A DNA stretch of 34,795 nucleotides, taken from contig CANFWH010000023.1 of assembly GCA_947450645.1 (NCBI GenBank), forward strand, positions 1-34,795. The letters are read 5' to 3'. The translations under genes were made by a program, and so were the position numbers. Position 1 is the first letter of the stretch, and the number at the start of each line of letters is the position of its first letter. The notes beneath the pieces are model-generated. The model worked only from the letters and a program-made list of their open reading frames with translations. It was not told where the DNA came from and searched no databases. Positions 5,735-15,031 of the stretch are shown here, piece after piece. This stretch comes from Comamonadaceae bacterium (lineage in GTDB: Bacteria > Pseudomonadota > Gammaproteobacteria > Burkholderiales > Burkholderiaceae_C).

Positions 5735-6220
5735 TTGGTGTTAAGTGATGTATGGCCCAATGATGTCGTTTTGCTAGACATGGGCAGTGACATCAGCCTC
5801 GTGCAGCGCGTGGCTGGTGCACAAATATTGTCTAGCCGAGGATTCCCCCTTGGCGTAGATGCTTTGGTGCGGCAAAGTTTTAGGCATGAGCTGCCACAGC
5901 CGATCGAACTTGAACACGCGATTGATTGGACGGAGGAAGCGGTGATGCCTTTGGCCGCGCACTTACCAAGTGGCTCTAGGCTCATCCTGCAAGGATTGGG
6001 TGCCGCGTTGATTTCAGACGGCTTGAAGGCCAACGATACGGCTCGCAGAACGATGACCATAGACGAAGTGGAAACTCTTTTCAGCAGATTAGTGTCGGTT
6101 AGTCAAGGCAGGCCTGCAAGTCAGGAAACTCTACCTATGAATGCTCGTTTTTTTGCCGCAATATTGATCTTGCGAGAGTTCATGCATCACTTGCAATTGA
6201 CGCAAGTCACGCTTTCTTAA
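5735..6220 (+). CDS. Conserved-looking protein of unknown function
   Basis: A 161-residue soluble protein that I cannot assign to a family. It has no signal peptide or membrane segment. Notable parts are an acidic start with V-L-L-D-M-G-S-D-I-S-L-V, a central E-H-A-I-D-W-T-E-E-A-V-M-P-L, and a C-terminal F-F-A-A-I-L-I-L-R-E-F-M-H-H-L with paired histidines. The start is uncertain: TTG at 5735 or GTG at 5738, with no ATG before the conserved-looking part. It follows the DUF1304 gene after nine bases. Its TAA overlaps the stop of the convergent gamma-glutamyltransferase gene by four bases. Confidence 0.6.
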   Translation: MVLSDVWPNDVVLLDMGSDISLVQRVAGAQILSSRGFPLGVDALVRQSFRHELPQPIELEHAIDWTEEAVMPLAAHLPSGSRLILQGLGAALISDGLKANDTARRTMTIDEVETLFSRLVSVSQGRPASQETLPMNARFFAAILILREFMHHLQLTQVTLS

Positions 6221-7863
6221 AAACCAACCGCCTGCCCATCGCGGCGTGGGTCGCTGGCGACTTGGTAGCCTTCCACTTTCGGGTCACCCATGCGCCAAAT
6301 GAACTGTCCCGCGCCAAAGTCTTGGTAGCTGTCGTTGATGACGGCGGTTTGGTGGCCTAGGTCTTTTAGGCCTTGCACAGCGGCGGCATCCATGGAGGCT
6401 TCCACGTTAATTTCTAATCCTGCGTTGTAGCGCCAACGCGGCGCATCGCAGGCCGTTTGCGGGTTTTGCCCGTAGTCGAGCATTCGAATCAGCGTTTGGA
6501 TATGACCTTGTGGCTGCATGTTCGCACCCATCACGCCAAAGCTCATGATCGGCTCTGTGACGCCATTCACATCCTTGGTTAAGAACGCGGGAATGATGGT
6601 GTGGAAGGGGCGTTTGCCGGGTGTCACGCAGTTTTCGCTCTCAGGATTCAGGTTGAAGCCGTGCCCACGGTTTTGCAGGCTGATGCCAAAGTTGGGTTCT
6701 ACGCAGCCCGAACCAAACCCCATGTAGTTGCTTTGGATGAAGCTGACCATCATGCCGTCCTCGTCGGCGGTCGTCAGATAAATCGTGCCGCCTTTGACGG
6801 GGTTACCTGCGCCGAAGTTTTGAGCGCGCTTCGTATCGATTAATTTCGCGCGGCCACGTAAATAGGCTCTGTCCAGCAATTGTTGGCTGGAAACCCGCAT
6901 GGCGCTTGGCTCGGCGACGTATTGGTAGATGTCAGCAAAGGCGAGTTTCATCGCTTCGATTTGCAAATGCTGCGAGGCGGCGCTATCCACAGCAAGGCTT
7001 GCCAGATCGAAGTTTTTGAGTATGCCAAGCGCCATCAGCGCTGCAATGCCTTGTCCATTGGGCGGGATTTCGTGCAGGTGATAGCCACCGTATTCCTGCG
7101 AAATCGGTGTGACCCATTCGGGTTTGAAGCTGGCAAGATCCGCCATCGTCATCGCACCGCCTTGCGACTTAGAAAACGCCACCAGCGCTTCGGCGATGTC
7201 ACCCTTGTAAAACGATTCGCCCTTCGATTTGGCAATGGAGCGCAGGCCACGCGCAGCCGCTTTGAACTGGAAGAGTTCGCCAACGTTTGGCGCACGCCCC
7301 CAAGGCAAGAAGCTATTCGCCCAAGAGCCTTGTGAGACCGCATGGTTGCTGAGTTCTGGCGTGGCCGCAGCCCACTTTTGCTGGACGACGGTGGGCACTA
7401 GATAGCCGCGCTCGGCCACATCAATCGCAGGCTGCATCAAATCCGCAAACGGCAGCTTGCCATAGCGCTCGGACATTGCCATCCAGCCTGCGACTGCACC
7501 CGGCACAGTCACGGAGTCAATGCCGCGCTTGGGCGGGGTCAATGCTGATCCGCCATATTTATGTTTGAAGTACGCCGTGTCCCACGCGGCAGGTGCTGTG
7601 CCCGAAGCGTTGAGTCCGTGAAGAGTTTTTGTTTTTGGATCCCACAAAATACAAAACGCATCTGAGCCAAGGCCATTGCTGACGGGTTCGGTGATGGTGA
7701 GCATGGCGGCACTAGCAATGGCTGCATCGACTGCATTGCCGCCCCTCGCCATCATTTGCAAACCAGCTTGCGCGGCCAGTGGATGTGAGGTGGCAACGGC
7801 GTTACGAGCAAAGAGCGGTAAACGCGGCGTTGAGTAGGGATTGACTGTGTTGAATGTTTTCAT
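6217..7863 (-). CDS. Gamma-glutamyltransferase family protein (Ntn hydrolase)
   Basis: The protein is 548 residues from the ATG at 7863. GGT-family enzymes cleave or transfer the gamma-glutamyl group of glutathione and related amides after self-cleavage into two subunits. Seen here: M-A-R-G-G-N-A-V-D-A-A-I-A near residue 38-50, P-P-N-G-Q-G near 267, and the predicted autocatalytic Thr360 in K-G-G-T-I-Y-L. After it come D-G-M-M-V-S-F-I-Q-S-N-Y and F-G-S-G-C-V-E-P-N. No signal peptide is visible, so it resembles cytosolic GGT-like proteins rather than periplasmic Ggt; substrate is uncertain. The frame is open 35 codons further upstream, but that part lies inside the TPR gene. Start and stop overlap as ATGA, with no Shine-Dalgarno, implying translational coupling. 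Confidence 0.88.
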   Translation of the reverse strand: MKTFNTVNPYSTPRLPLFARNAVATSHPLAAQAGLQMMARGGNAVDAAIASAAMLTITEPVSNGLGSDAFCILWDPKTKTLHGLNASGTAPAAWDTAYFKHKYGGSALTPPKRGIDSVTVPGAVAGWMAMSERYGKLPFADLMQPAIDVAERGYLVPTVVQQKWAAATPELSNHAVSQGSWANSFLPWGRAPNVGELFQFKAAARGLRSIAKSKGESFYKGDIAEALVAFSKSQGGAMTMADLASFKPEWVTPISQEYGGYHLHEIPPNGQGIAALMALGILKNFDLASLAVDSAASQHLQIEAMKLAFADIYQYVAEPSAMRVSSQQLLDRAYLRGRAKLIDTKRAQNFGAGNPVKGGTIYLTTADEDGMMVSFIQSNYMGFGSGCVEPNFGISLQNRGHGFNLNPESENCVTPGKRPFHTIIPAFLTKDVNGVTEPIMSFGVMGANMQPQGHIQTLIRMLDYGQNPQTACDAPRWRYNAGLEINVEASMDAAAVQGLKDLGHQTAVINDSYQDFGAGQFIWRMGDPKVEGYQVASDPRRDGQAVGF

Positions 7864-9227
7864 AGGAGTGGCAGTGATTGTGCTGCCAAGACAATAGCGA
7901 CTTCCTGCATCACTGTCGCCCAGTCGCCAAACGTGGGCTGGCGAAACAAACGGACGCTTGGATACCATGGGCTATCATTTCGATCAAGTAGCCAGCGCCA
8001 GCAACCGTTATGACGCGACAAAATCCAAGTCGGCTTGCCCATGGCGGCAGCCAGATGCGCAACGCCCGTATCGCAGCTAATGACAAGGTCTAAATTGGCA
8101 ATCAAGGCGGCGGTGTCTGCCCAATCAAGCAGTTCATCGGTAAGGTCCAGCAGATGTAAGCTGGATTCAGTATTTGCCGTACCTTTTTGCAGACTCACGA
8201 GTTGAAAATTTTGTTGCTGAGCGATGTTGCCCAATGCTTCAAATTGACGCAGTGCCAGTGAACGATCTAGGTTGACGTCTGTGATGCCGTTGCCTGCCCA
8301 GACAAGTCCAATCCGTTTGCGAGGTGAAATAAGCGTCAATCCTTGCAAACGCTGATGCCATAAGGCTTGTAGCTGTGATGACGAGGATAGATATGAAGCG
8401 CTGGCTGGGACTTTTTTAAGGCTGTCAATGCCGCAAGCTAAGGGCAAACTCATCAGCGAGCATTGCTTGTCCCATGCGGGAATAAGCGCTCCTTCCATCA
8501 TCGTAAGCAATTCAAACTGCGGGAAATTGTGTTGAAACAACCTAAGCGAAGAGGGGCGCACGGCTAAAATGACATGCGCCCCCATCTGCTGCACGGTGCT
8601 TGCAAATCGTACAAATTGAAACACATCGCCATCGCCGCCTTCAGGCCACAAAATGATGCGCTTGCCTTTAATTGGCTCTTTGCCAAGCCATGTGGGACGT
8701 GGTGTCTCGAGCATTTGACCTGAAGGTGCGGGTGCTTGCCAGCGCGATTCATATTGTTGCCATCCTTGGCTGTAATCGCCTATTAACAAGCGACAAAGAC
8801 TTTCATTCCAACGGGCGTTGTGGAAGTCAGCTTCAAGCATGTAGGCTTGTTTGAAGCTGGCAATGGCCTGGTCAAAATGGCCTAGTGCGCGTAGCGAGTT
8901 GCCTCGGTTATTCCATGCGACGGCGAACGATGGCTGTGCTGCAATGCAAGCATCAAAGCAGAGTAACGCCTCCGCGTCGTAGTGCATTTCATAGAGCACA
9001 AAGCCTTTATTGCAATGGGCTTGTGCGTAATCTGCCTGAATCGTTAGGGCACGATCAAAACAAATGAGCGCAGCGATTTTGTCGCCTAGGTCATCCAGTA
9101 CATGGCCGTAGTTATTCCATGCGACGGCATTCTCTGTTCCGTTTGAGAGGTATTGTTCGTACAACGCACGGGCGGGCCGTAGTTGTCCTGATTGAGCTAA
9201 AGTGTTGGCTTGTTCAAGTAGAGTCAT
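7860..9227 (-). CDS. TPR-repeat protein with GT-B (glycosyltransferase family 9-like) C-terminus
   Basis: 455 residues from the ATG at 9227. Residues about 1-150 are tetratricopeptide repeats (for example A-W-N-N-Y-G-H-V-L-D-D-L-G-D-K and A-W-N-N-R-G-N-S-L-R-A-L-G). Residues about 195-440 resemble heptosyltransferase-like GT-B domains: W-P-E-G-G-D-G-D-V-F-Q-F-V-R-F, then I-G-L-V-W-A-G-N ... D-R-S, and S-C-D-T-G-V-A-H-L-A-A-A-M-G near 384. Such proteins are presumed to glycosylate proteins or surface polymers, but donor and acceptor are unknown. The frame is open to 9311, but that extension crosses a tandem repeat and looks like leader DNA. The gene precedes and overlaps the GGT gene and is divergent from acs. 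It is a distant paralogue of the two larger genes at 25434 and 27408. Confidence 0.8.
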   Translation of the reverse strand: MTLLEQANTLAQSGQLRPARALYEQYLSNGTENAVAWNNYGHVLDDLGDKIAALICFDRALTIQADYAQAHCNKGFVLYEMHYDAEALLCFDACIAAQPSFAVAWNNRGNSLRALGHFDQAIASFKQAYMLEADFHNARWNESLCRLLIGDYSQGWQQYESRWQAPAPSGQMLETPRPTWLGKEPIKGKRIILWPEGGDGDVFQFVRFASTVQQMGAHVILAVRPSSLRLFQHNFPQFELLTMMEGALIPAWDKQCSLMSLPLACGIDSLKKVPASASYLSSSSQLQALWHQRLQGLTLISPRKRIGLVWAGNGITDVNLDRSLALRQFEALGNIAQQQNFQLVSLQKGTANTESSLHLLDLTDELLDWADTAALIANLDLVISCDTGVAHLAAAMGKPTWILSRHNGCWRWLLDRNDSPWYPSVRLFRQPTFGDWATVMQEVAIVLAAQSLPLL

Positions 9228-9269
9228 GTTAAAGAAGGTTTCCAATCCAAGCATACACGGGCACAGCCC

Positions 9270-9291
9270 TCGTAAGAGCATCGTAAGAGCA
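9270..9291. repeat. Perfect 11-base tandem repeat in the acs/TPR divergent region
   Basis: TCGTAAGAGCA occurs twice head to tail, 9270-9280 and 9281-9291. It lies in the 119-base region between the TPR-glycosyltransferase start and acs. A period of 11 places both copies on nearly the same face of the helix, which would suit a paired binding site. It could equally be a chance slippage duplication. Confidence 0.5.
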
Positions 9292-9346
9292 GAGTTGCAT
9301 AGTTCGCCCAACTTTTTCGTGTTGTCTTCATTTTTAGGAGTTCCCC

Positions 9347-11335
9347 ATGAGTACCGCAGTTGAGTCTTTGTTGGTTGAAAATCGTGTCTTCAATCCACCC
9401 GCTAAATTTGCCAAGAGCGCACGTATTGGTTCGATGACGCGCTACAAAGCTATGTGCAAGGCGTTCGATAAGGACTTTGAGGGAACTTGGGCGCGTTTGG
9501 CTCGTGAAAATTTGATTTGGAAAAAAGGCTTCAAAAAGACGCTGGACGAATCCAATGCGCCTTTCTATAAATGGTTTGAAGACGGCACGTTAAATGCCTC
9601 GGCCAATTGCTTAGATCGCCATATGGGTACGCCGACTGAAAACAAAACCGCGATCATTTTTGAAGCCGATGGCGGCGAAGTGACCAAGATCACCTACAAA
9701 GAATTACTGGCGCGTGTTTCGCAGTTTGCCAATGCGCTCAAGGCACGTGGTGTCAAACGCGGAGATCGCGTGTTGATTTACATGCCCATGACCACTGAAG
9801 GCGTGATTGCCATGCAAGCTTGCGCCCGTATTGGCGCGACACACTCGGTGGTGTTTGGTGGCTTCTCCGCTAAGAGTATTCAAGAGCGCGTGATGGATGC
9901 GGGTGCGGTGGCCATCGTCACGGCCAATTATCAAATGCGCGGCGGCAAAGAATTACCGCTCAAAGCGATTGTCGACGAGGCGCTCAATATGGGCGGCTGC
10001 GATTCGATTCGCACTGTGCTGGTGTACGAGCGTACGCCAACCGCTTGCCATATGGTGGCGGGTCGCGACCTTACTTTTGCTGAAGCGCTTAAAGGTCAAA
10101 AGAAAACTTGTACGCCTGAAGTCGTGGGCGCAGAGCATCCTCTTTTCATTCTCTACACCAGCGGCTCCACGGGCAAGCCAAAAGGCGTGCAGCACAGCAC
10201 GGGTGGTTATTTGCTGTGGGCAAAGCTCACGATGGAGTGGACGTTTGACATCAAACCAAAAGACGTGTTTTGGTGTACCGCCGACATCGGTTGGATTACA
10301 GGACACACCTACGTCGCCTACGGCCCACTTGCCGCTGGCGCAACACAGGTGATTTTTGAAGGCGTGCCTACCTATCCAAACGCAGGCCGTTTCTGGCAAA
10401 TGATTGAGCGTCATAAAGTCAGCGTTTTCTACACCGCGCCGACCGCCATTCGCTCGCTCATTAAAGCGTCTGAAGGTGATTCAGCTGTGCATCCAGATCG
10501 CTCCGATTTGTCGTCACTTCGCATCCTCGGTTCAGTAGGCGAGCCGATTAATCCTGAAGCGTGGATGTGGTACCACAAACACGTGGGCGGCGAGCGTTGC
10601 CCGATTGTGGATACCTTCTGGCAAACCGAAACAGGTGGTCACATGATGACGCCGCTACCGGGTGCGACGCCGCTGGTTCCGGGCTCTTGCACCTTGCCGC
10701 TGCCAGGCATCATGGCGGCGATTGTGGACGAAGTTGGCAACGACATTCCTAACGGATCGGGCGGTATGTTGGTGGTTAAGCGTCCTTGGCCGTCGATGAT
10801 ACGTACGATATGGAATGACCCTGAGCGCTTTAAAACGAGCTATTTCCCAATTGAGATGGGCGGAACGACGTACCTCGCAGGTGACGGTGCTGTGCGCTCG
10901 GCAGATCGCGGCTACTTCCGCATCACAGGTCGTATTGACGACGTGCTTAACGTCTCGGGTCACCGTCTAGGCACGATGGAGATCGAGTCTGCATTGGTAT
11001 CGATGACCGAGTTGGTCGCTGAAGCTGCTGTGGTGGGTCGTCCCGACGATTTGACGGGCGAGGCGGTCAGCGCGTTCGTGGTGCTCAAGCGTTCGCGTCC
11101 AACAGGCGAAGAGGCGAAGAAGATTGCGACGATTTTGCGTAACTGGGTGGCCAAAGAAATTGGCCCCATTGCCAAGCCAAAAGACATTCGCTTTGGTGAC
11201 AATTTGCCAAAAACACGCAGCGGAAAAATCATGCGTCGTTTGCTGCGCTCGATTGCTAAAGGCGAAGCGATTACGCAGGATATTTCGACGCTAGAGAATC
11301 CAGCGATCTTGGCACAATTGGCCGAGGCGATTTAA
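9347..11335 (+). CDS. acs: Acetyl-coenzyme A synthetase (AMP-forming)
   Basis: Acs activates acetate to acetyl-CoA through acetyl-AMP in the cytosol. The 662-residue protein is full length for the family and begins with the typical [10 protein letters not shown] segment. It has the nucleotide-binding loop [15 protein letters not shown] near residue 270, [10 protein letters not shown] near 427, and the hinge/ribose motif [15 protein letters not shown] near 525. Lys627 in T-R-S-G-K-I-M-R-R is the residue that is reversibly acetylated in characterised Acs proteins. Its length and motifs favour Acs over propionyl-CoA synthetase (PrpE), although substrate range is not certain. AGGAG at 9336-9340 lies six bases before the ATG. 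Its TAA overlaps the convergent dioxygenase stop. Confidence 0.92.
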   Translation: MSTAVESLLVENRVFNPPAKFAKSARIGSMTRYKAMCKAFDKDFEGTWARLARENLIWKKGFKKTLDESNAPFYKWFEDGTLNASANCLDRHMGTPTENKTAIIFEADGGEVTKITYKELLARVSQFANALKARGVKRGDRVLIYMPMTTEGVIAMQACARIGATHSVVFGGFSAKSIQERVMDAGAVAIVTANYQMRGGKELPLKAIVDEALNMGGCDSIRTVLVYERTPTACHMVAGRDLTFAEALKGQKKTCTPEVVGAEHPLFILYTSGSTGKPKGVQHSTGGYLLWAKLTMEWTFDIKPKDVFWCTADIGWITGHTYVAYGPLAAGATQVIFEGVPTYPNAGRFWQMIERHKVSVFYTAPTAIRSLIKASEGDSAVHPDRSDLSSLRILGSVGEPINPEAWMWYHKHVGGERCPIVDTFWQTETGGHMMTPLPGATPLVPGSCTLPLPGIMAAIVDEVGNDIPNGSGGMLVVKRPWPSMIRTIWNDPERFKTSYFPIEMGGTTYLAGDGAVRSADRGYFRITGRIDDVLNVSGHRLGTMEIESALVSMTELVAEAAVVGRPDDLTGEAVSAFVVLKRSRPTGEEAKKIATILRNWVAKEIGPIAKPKDIRFGDNLPKTRSGKIMRRLLRSIAKGEAITQDISTLENPAILAQLAEAI

Positions 11336-12072
11336 GCATCCAAAAACGAATCTCGCCGACTCGTTAACACGAGCGTATCCCTCAAGCCTAGTGCTGCAAG
11401 GGGTTGAATCGGCGTCGTTTCATGGATGACCTTGGCATCATCTAACAATAGCAGCGACCACGACTCTTGCAGCGTAAAGCGCTCGCCCGAGCTACCTGCG
11501 GCATCAAACACGCGTGTTTCGCCGCCCTTGATGCTTTGCCTGTTCACCATGAAGACGCCGACTAAATCGACACCATCGCGGTGCGCGCCTTCGGGCGTGG
11601 GGCGACCAATACCACCGTCCACTGCTTCAATGCGAAATTGGTGTGCTTCCAAATACTGTGTGCCATTATTTAACTGATTCGAGGTTTTGGCGAAGGCCAC
11701 AAGCAAACGCTGCCAAGCGGGTAACTCCAGCAAATGGGCAGGCATCGGCTCAAACCAGCGCGTCATGCCGCCGTGCAGCGCGTTGTAGGTCAGTGGCTGC
11801 CAGTGCGCTCTGTGCGGCACAAGGGTGAGCGAGTCGCCCTCAAACTTAAACGATGAATGGCGACGCTTCCGATACCGCCCACCGTCTTTCAGATATTGAT
11901 CGACGGGCATACCCTCCCAGCTCGCTTTCATTTGGTTGAGATCGTCCAGAGAACAGTTGGCCCACGTGCAAACACTGGCGGCGTCCAAGATGGCGTAGCC
12001 GTGTGCTTTGAGTTGTTGATCTAAATTTTCAAGCGGTGTGAGCTTGGGTGAAATTTCGTTTTGTGCATTCAT
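11332..12072 (-). CDS. Fe(II)/2-oxoglutarate-dependent dioxygenase family protein
   Basis: 246 residues resembling the family of 2OG-Fe dioxygenases that includes amino-acid hydroxylases (PF10014 type). The iron-binding facial triad can be read as His164-x-Asp166 (G-A-H-R-D-G-V-D) and His217 (K-V-I-H-E-T). Arg in [10 protein letters not shown] is positioned to bind 2-oxoglutarate. The N-terminal part, with [10 protein letters not shown] and V-P-H-R-A-H-W-Q, is also typical of this family. Substrate unknown; a free amino acid is possible by family analogy. The start is three bases after the stop of the acyltransferase-like gene, so the two form an operon and may act on the same compound. It ends in a four-base convergent overlap with acs. 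Confidence 0.8.
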   Translation of the reverse strand: MNAQNEISPKLTPLENLDQQLKAHGYAILDAASVCTWANCSLDDLNQMKASWEGMPVDQYLKDGGRYRKRRHSSFKFEGDSLTLVPHRAHWQPLTYNALHGGMTRWFEPMPAHLLELPAWQRLLVAFAKTSNQLNNGTQYLEAHQFRIEAVDGGIGRPTPEGAHRDGVDLVGVFMVNRQSIKGGETRVFDAAGSSGERFTLQESWSLLLLDDAKVIHETTPIQPLAALGLRDTLVLTSRRDSFLDA

Positions 12073-12075
12073 GCT

Positions 12076-13290
12076 TTATCTTAAAGGCGAGCGTTCAATT
12101 AAATCAAGCTGATAGTCCGCAACACCTGCGCGTTCGCGTTCTAAAAATCGTTCAATGGCTTTGGAAAATTGTGGATGGCGGATGTGGTGCATCGACGTGG
12201 AAGTCACGGGCAGCAAGGCTCGCGCCATTTTATGCTCGCCTTGCGCACCGCCTTCAAAGCGGTCGTAGCCATTGGCAATACACCACTCCAGCGGCTGGTA
12301 ATAGCAAGCCTCGAAGTGCAGGCAATCCACGCGGGCGACGGCGCCCCAGTAACGACCATAGGCCACTTTACTAGCGACAGCGTTCTTCGTTGTTTCTATG
12401 TTTTGAATCGCAATCAAGCTAGATGCAATGCGCTGGCCTTCAATCTCACCAATAAAGAGCAACCAGTTTTCTGGCATGTCATCCGCCATGCTTTGAAAGA
12501 ATGCTCGGCTCAAATACGGCGCATTGCCGTGTTCTAAATACGTTCGCTCGTAGCAGGTGTAGAAGAAATCCCAATCGCTTGCGCTGATTTCTGTACCTTG
12601 CGAATGCCGAAACACCACGCCAGCACCAAGCTCGGCATCCAATACTTTACGGCGCTCTTGTTTGATTTTTTTACGCTTCTCTTGCGTGAATGCTTTGAGA
12701 AAATCGTCAAAGTCCGCGTATGGTTTTTCAACTGGATTTGTCCAGTGGAATTGCATGGTGTCGCGGGACATGAATGAGCCATCCTCATCGCTTGCGCATG
12801 CCGCGCGGTCGGCCTTGGATGTAAATAATAAATGCAAAGATGAAACGTTTTCTTCTTCTACCAATGCCCTGCAGGCCAATACCAGTGCGGCCTGTGAGGC
12901 ATCATCCTGCGCGAGCAAGCGCGTCCCTGGCACAGGCGTAAACGGCACAGCGACCACGGCCTTGGGGTAGTAATCGAGTCCATGCTCGGCATAGGCTTTT
13001 GCCCAAGCGAAGTCAAAAACGTACTCGCCATAAGAGTGCGGTTTGAGGTAGAGCGGACACGCGGCAAGCAGTTCAGCGGTGGATGATTCATCTGACCACA
13101 GCATCACAATGCGCAAGTCCCATCCTGTCTCTGACAATGCTGACTCGCTCGTCTGCATCGCGCTCAGATATTCCCAGCGCATGAAAGGTGTCGGCTCGGA
13201 TTGCATGAAGAGCAAGGCATTCCAAGCCGCACGGTTTATATCTGCCCAGTTGGTATAGACACGGATGACATAATTGGCGGATGACTTCAT
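12076..13290 (-). CDS. FemAB/GNAT-like acyltransferase (PF04339 type)
   Basis: 404 residues from the ATG at 13290. Typical family segments are P-F-M-R-W-E-Y-L-S-A-M near the N-terminus, K-R-K-K-I-K-Q-E-R-R-K in the middle, then Y-L-S-R-A-F-F and G-A-Q-G-E-H-K-M-A-R-A-L-L-P near the C-terminus. The last motif (E-G-G-A-Q-G-E-H-K) is diagnostic for this group of 'peptidoglycan biosynthesis/GNAT' proteins, whose biochemical activity is not well defined. No signal or membrane segment is seen. A TTG three codons upstream is possible. Its first ten bases overlap the start of nadE on the other strand. It is co-directional with the dioxygenase gene, three bases apart. Confidence 0.8.
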   Translation of the reverse strand: MKSSANYVIRVYTNWADINRAAWNALLFMQSEPTPFMRWEYLSAMQTSESALSETGWDLRIVMLWSDESSTAELLAACPLYLKPHSYGEYVFDFAWAKAYAEHGLDYYPKAVVAVPFTPVPGTRLLAQDDASQAALVLACRALVEEENVSSLHLLFTSKADRAACASDEDGSFMSRDTMQFHWTNPVEKPYADFDDFLKAFTQEKRKKIKQERRKVLDAELGAGVVFRHSQGTEISASDWDFFYTCYERTYLEHGNAPYLSRAFFQSMADDMPENWLLFIGEIEGQRIASSLIAIQNIETTKNAVASKVAYGRYWGAVARVDCLHFEACYYQPLEWCIANGYDRFEGGAQGEHKMARALLPVTSTSMHHIRHPQFSKAIERFLERERAGVADYQLDLIERSPLR

Positions 13291-15008
13291 CTGATTCAAA
13301 TTCGGCTTTCAATAACGGTCTCAAAATTGCTGTTGCCCAATTAAACCTGACTGTGGGCGATATGGCGGGCAATGCTGAAAAAATCATTGCTGCCGCTAAA
13401 GATGCCTATGCACAAGGTGCGCGTTTGGTGCTCACGCCTGAGCTGTCGATTTGTGGCTATCCGCCTGAAGATTTACTCTTGCGCGCCGCTTTCATCAAAA
13501 CCTGCGATGAGGCTGTAAGCCACGTGGCGCTTGGCCTCGCCCAGTGCCAAGGCCTGCACGTAGTGGTCGGTCATCCACAAGGGACTGACGTGCGAACCAA
13601 GAGCACGGCGATTCAAAAACGTACTAATCAAGCCAGCGTTTTGTCAGGCGGCAAAGTGGTTGCCACTTACGCCAAACGCGAACTACCCAACTACCAAGTG
13701 TTTGATGAGCGGCGTTATTTCACGGCGGGTGATTCGGCTTGCGTGATTGATGTGGACGGTACGCGTGTGGGTTTACTCATTTGCGAAGATGCTTGGTTTG
13801 ATGCGCCTTGCCAAGCTGCCAAAGCGGCTGGCGCTGAAGTGCTCGCAGTCATCAACGCATCGCCTTTTCACGTGGGCAAGCAAGCTGAGCGTATTGAGCG
13901 GATGCGTGATGGCGCACTGCTCACAGGCCTGCCGCTCATCTACGCGCACTGCGTAGGCGGGCAGGATGAGATCGTATTTGATGGCGGCTCGTTTGCGCTC
14001 CAAGCGGATGGCTCTGTTGCAGGACGCGCTAAAAGTTTTGTGGAAGATTTATGGCATATTGAAACAACGCCTATCTCGCAGGCCATATCCACAAAGGCGT
14101 TTCAGCTGTCGTGCTCTACAAGCCAGACTCCGCTTGGCCTGCAGAACGATGGCTTGTCAGATTTGTGGCAAGCGCTTGTTTTGGGCGTGCGCGACTATGT
14201 CAATAAAAATGGCTTCCCCAGCATCATCTTGGGATTATCGGGCGGTATCGATTCCGCGCTGGTGTTGGCGATTGCGGTGGATGCGCTGGGTGCGAGTCGC
14301 GTGCGCTGTGTGATGATGCCGTCGCCTTACACCGCAGAAATCTCGTGGGTCGATGCGCGGGATATGGCCAAGCGCATGGGCGTGCGCTACGACGAGATGT
14401 CGATTGTTCCAGAGTTCAACGCCTTCAAAGCCTCGCTAAGCCACGAGTTTAATGGGCTTGCAGAGGATGCGACCGAGGAAAACATCCAAGCACGGATTCG
14501 CGGAACGATGCTCATGGCGCTGTCTAATAAGTTTGGCTCGATCGTTTTGACCACGGGCAACAAGAGCGAAATGGCAACGGGTTATTGCACGCTCTACGGC
14601 GATATGGCAGGCGGCTTTGCGGTGATTAAAGACGTGGCGAAGACGACGGTGTTTAAGCTTGCCCATTGGCGTAACCAGCATGATCCGTTTGGCACGGGCG
14701 AGCAGCCGATTCCTGAGCGCATCATCACGCGTCCACCGAGTGCGGAACTCAGAGCCGATCAAACCGATCAAGATAGCTTGCCGCCCTATGAAGTGCTGGA
14801 TGCCATCCTTGAGCGCTACATGGAAAACGACCAAAGCATCGAGGAGATTTTGGCGGCAGGATTTGCAGCGGCGGATGTGGAGCGTGTCACCAAGCTCATC
14901 AAAATCAACGAATATAAACGCCGCCAAGCGCCGATAGGTATCCGCGTCACGCACCGCAGTTTTGGTAAAGACTGGCGCTATCCCATCACTTCAAAATTTA
15001 GAGCTTAA
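13281..15008 (+). CDS. nadE: Glutamine-dependent NAD+ synthase
   Basis: NadE makes NAD+ from deamido-NAD+, ATP and glutamine. The 575-residue protein fuses a nitrilase-fold glutaminase (residues about 14-270) to an ATP-pyrophosphatase synthase domain (about 295-575). Glutaminase triad candidates are Glu54 (L-T-P-E-L), Lys132 (Y-A-K-R-E-L-P-N-Y) and Cys168 (L-L-I-C-E-D-A-W-F). The PP-loop is L-G-L-S-G-G-I-D-S-A near residues 318-326, and T-T-G-N-K-S-E is also present. Length fits the bacterial two-domain enzyme. The ATG at 13281 lies inside the first codons of the divergent acyltransferase gene. No alternative start exists before the conserved L-K-I-A-V-A-Q-L-N. Only a weak GGCGG precedes it. 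Confidence 0.94.
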   Translation: MTSSDSNSAFNNGLKIAVAQLNLTVGDMAGNAEKIIAAAKDAYAQGARLVLTPELSICGYPPEDLLLRAAFIKTCDEAVSHVALGLAQCQGLHVVVGHPQGTDVRTKSTAIQKRTNQASVLSGGKVVATYAKRELPNYQVFDERRYFTAGDSACVIDVDGTRVGLLICEDAWFDAPCQAAKAAGAEVLAVINASPFHVGKQAERIERMRDGALLTGLPLIYAHCVGGQDEIVFDGGSFALQADGSVAGRAKSFVEDLWHIETTPISQAISTKAFQLSCSTSQTPLGLQNDGLSDLWQALVLGVRDYVNKNGFPSIILGLSGGIDSALVLAIAVDALGASRVRCVMMPSPYTAEISWVDARDMAKRMGVRYDEMSIVPEFNAFKASLSHEFNGLAEDATEENIQARIRGTMLMALSNKFGSIVLTTGNKSEMATGYCTLYGDMAGGFAVIKDVAKTTVFKLAHWRNQHDPFGTGEQPIPERIITRPPSAELRADQTDQDSLPPYEVLDAILERYMENDQSIEEILAAGFAAADVERVTKLIKINEYKRRQAPIGIRVTHRSFGKDWRYPITSKFRA

Positions 15009-15031
15009 AGAATTTAAAACACAAAATCATC

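Noticed and set aside
7864-7968. 35-codon N-terminal extension of the gamma-glutamyltransferase
   Set aside because: It lies inside the TPR-glycosyltransferase gene, and the family-like sequence begins at the Met at 7863.
9228-9311. 28-codon N-terminal extension of the TPR-glycosyltransferase
   Set aside because: It is Cys/Leu-rich, runs over the tandem repeat, and precedes a Met at which the TPR sequence begins.
9347-11335. Calling this gene propionyl-CoA synthetase (prpE)
   Set aside because: Length of 662 and the N-terminal and hinge motifs fit acetyl-CoA synthetase better. PrpE is usually shorter. Substrate remains unproven.
14436-14954. Antisense open frame of 172 codons inside nadE
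   Set aside because: It lies wholly within the conserved synthase domain on the other strand and shows no domain.
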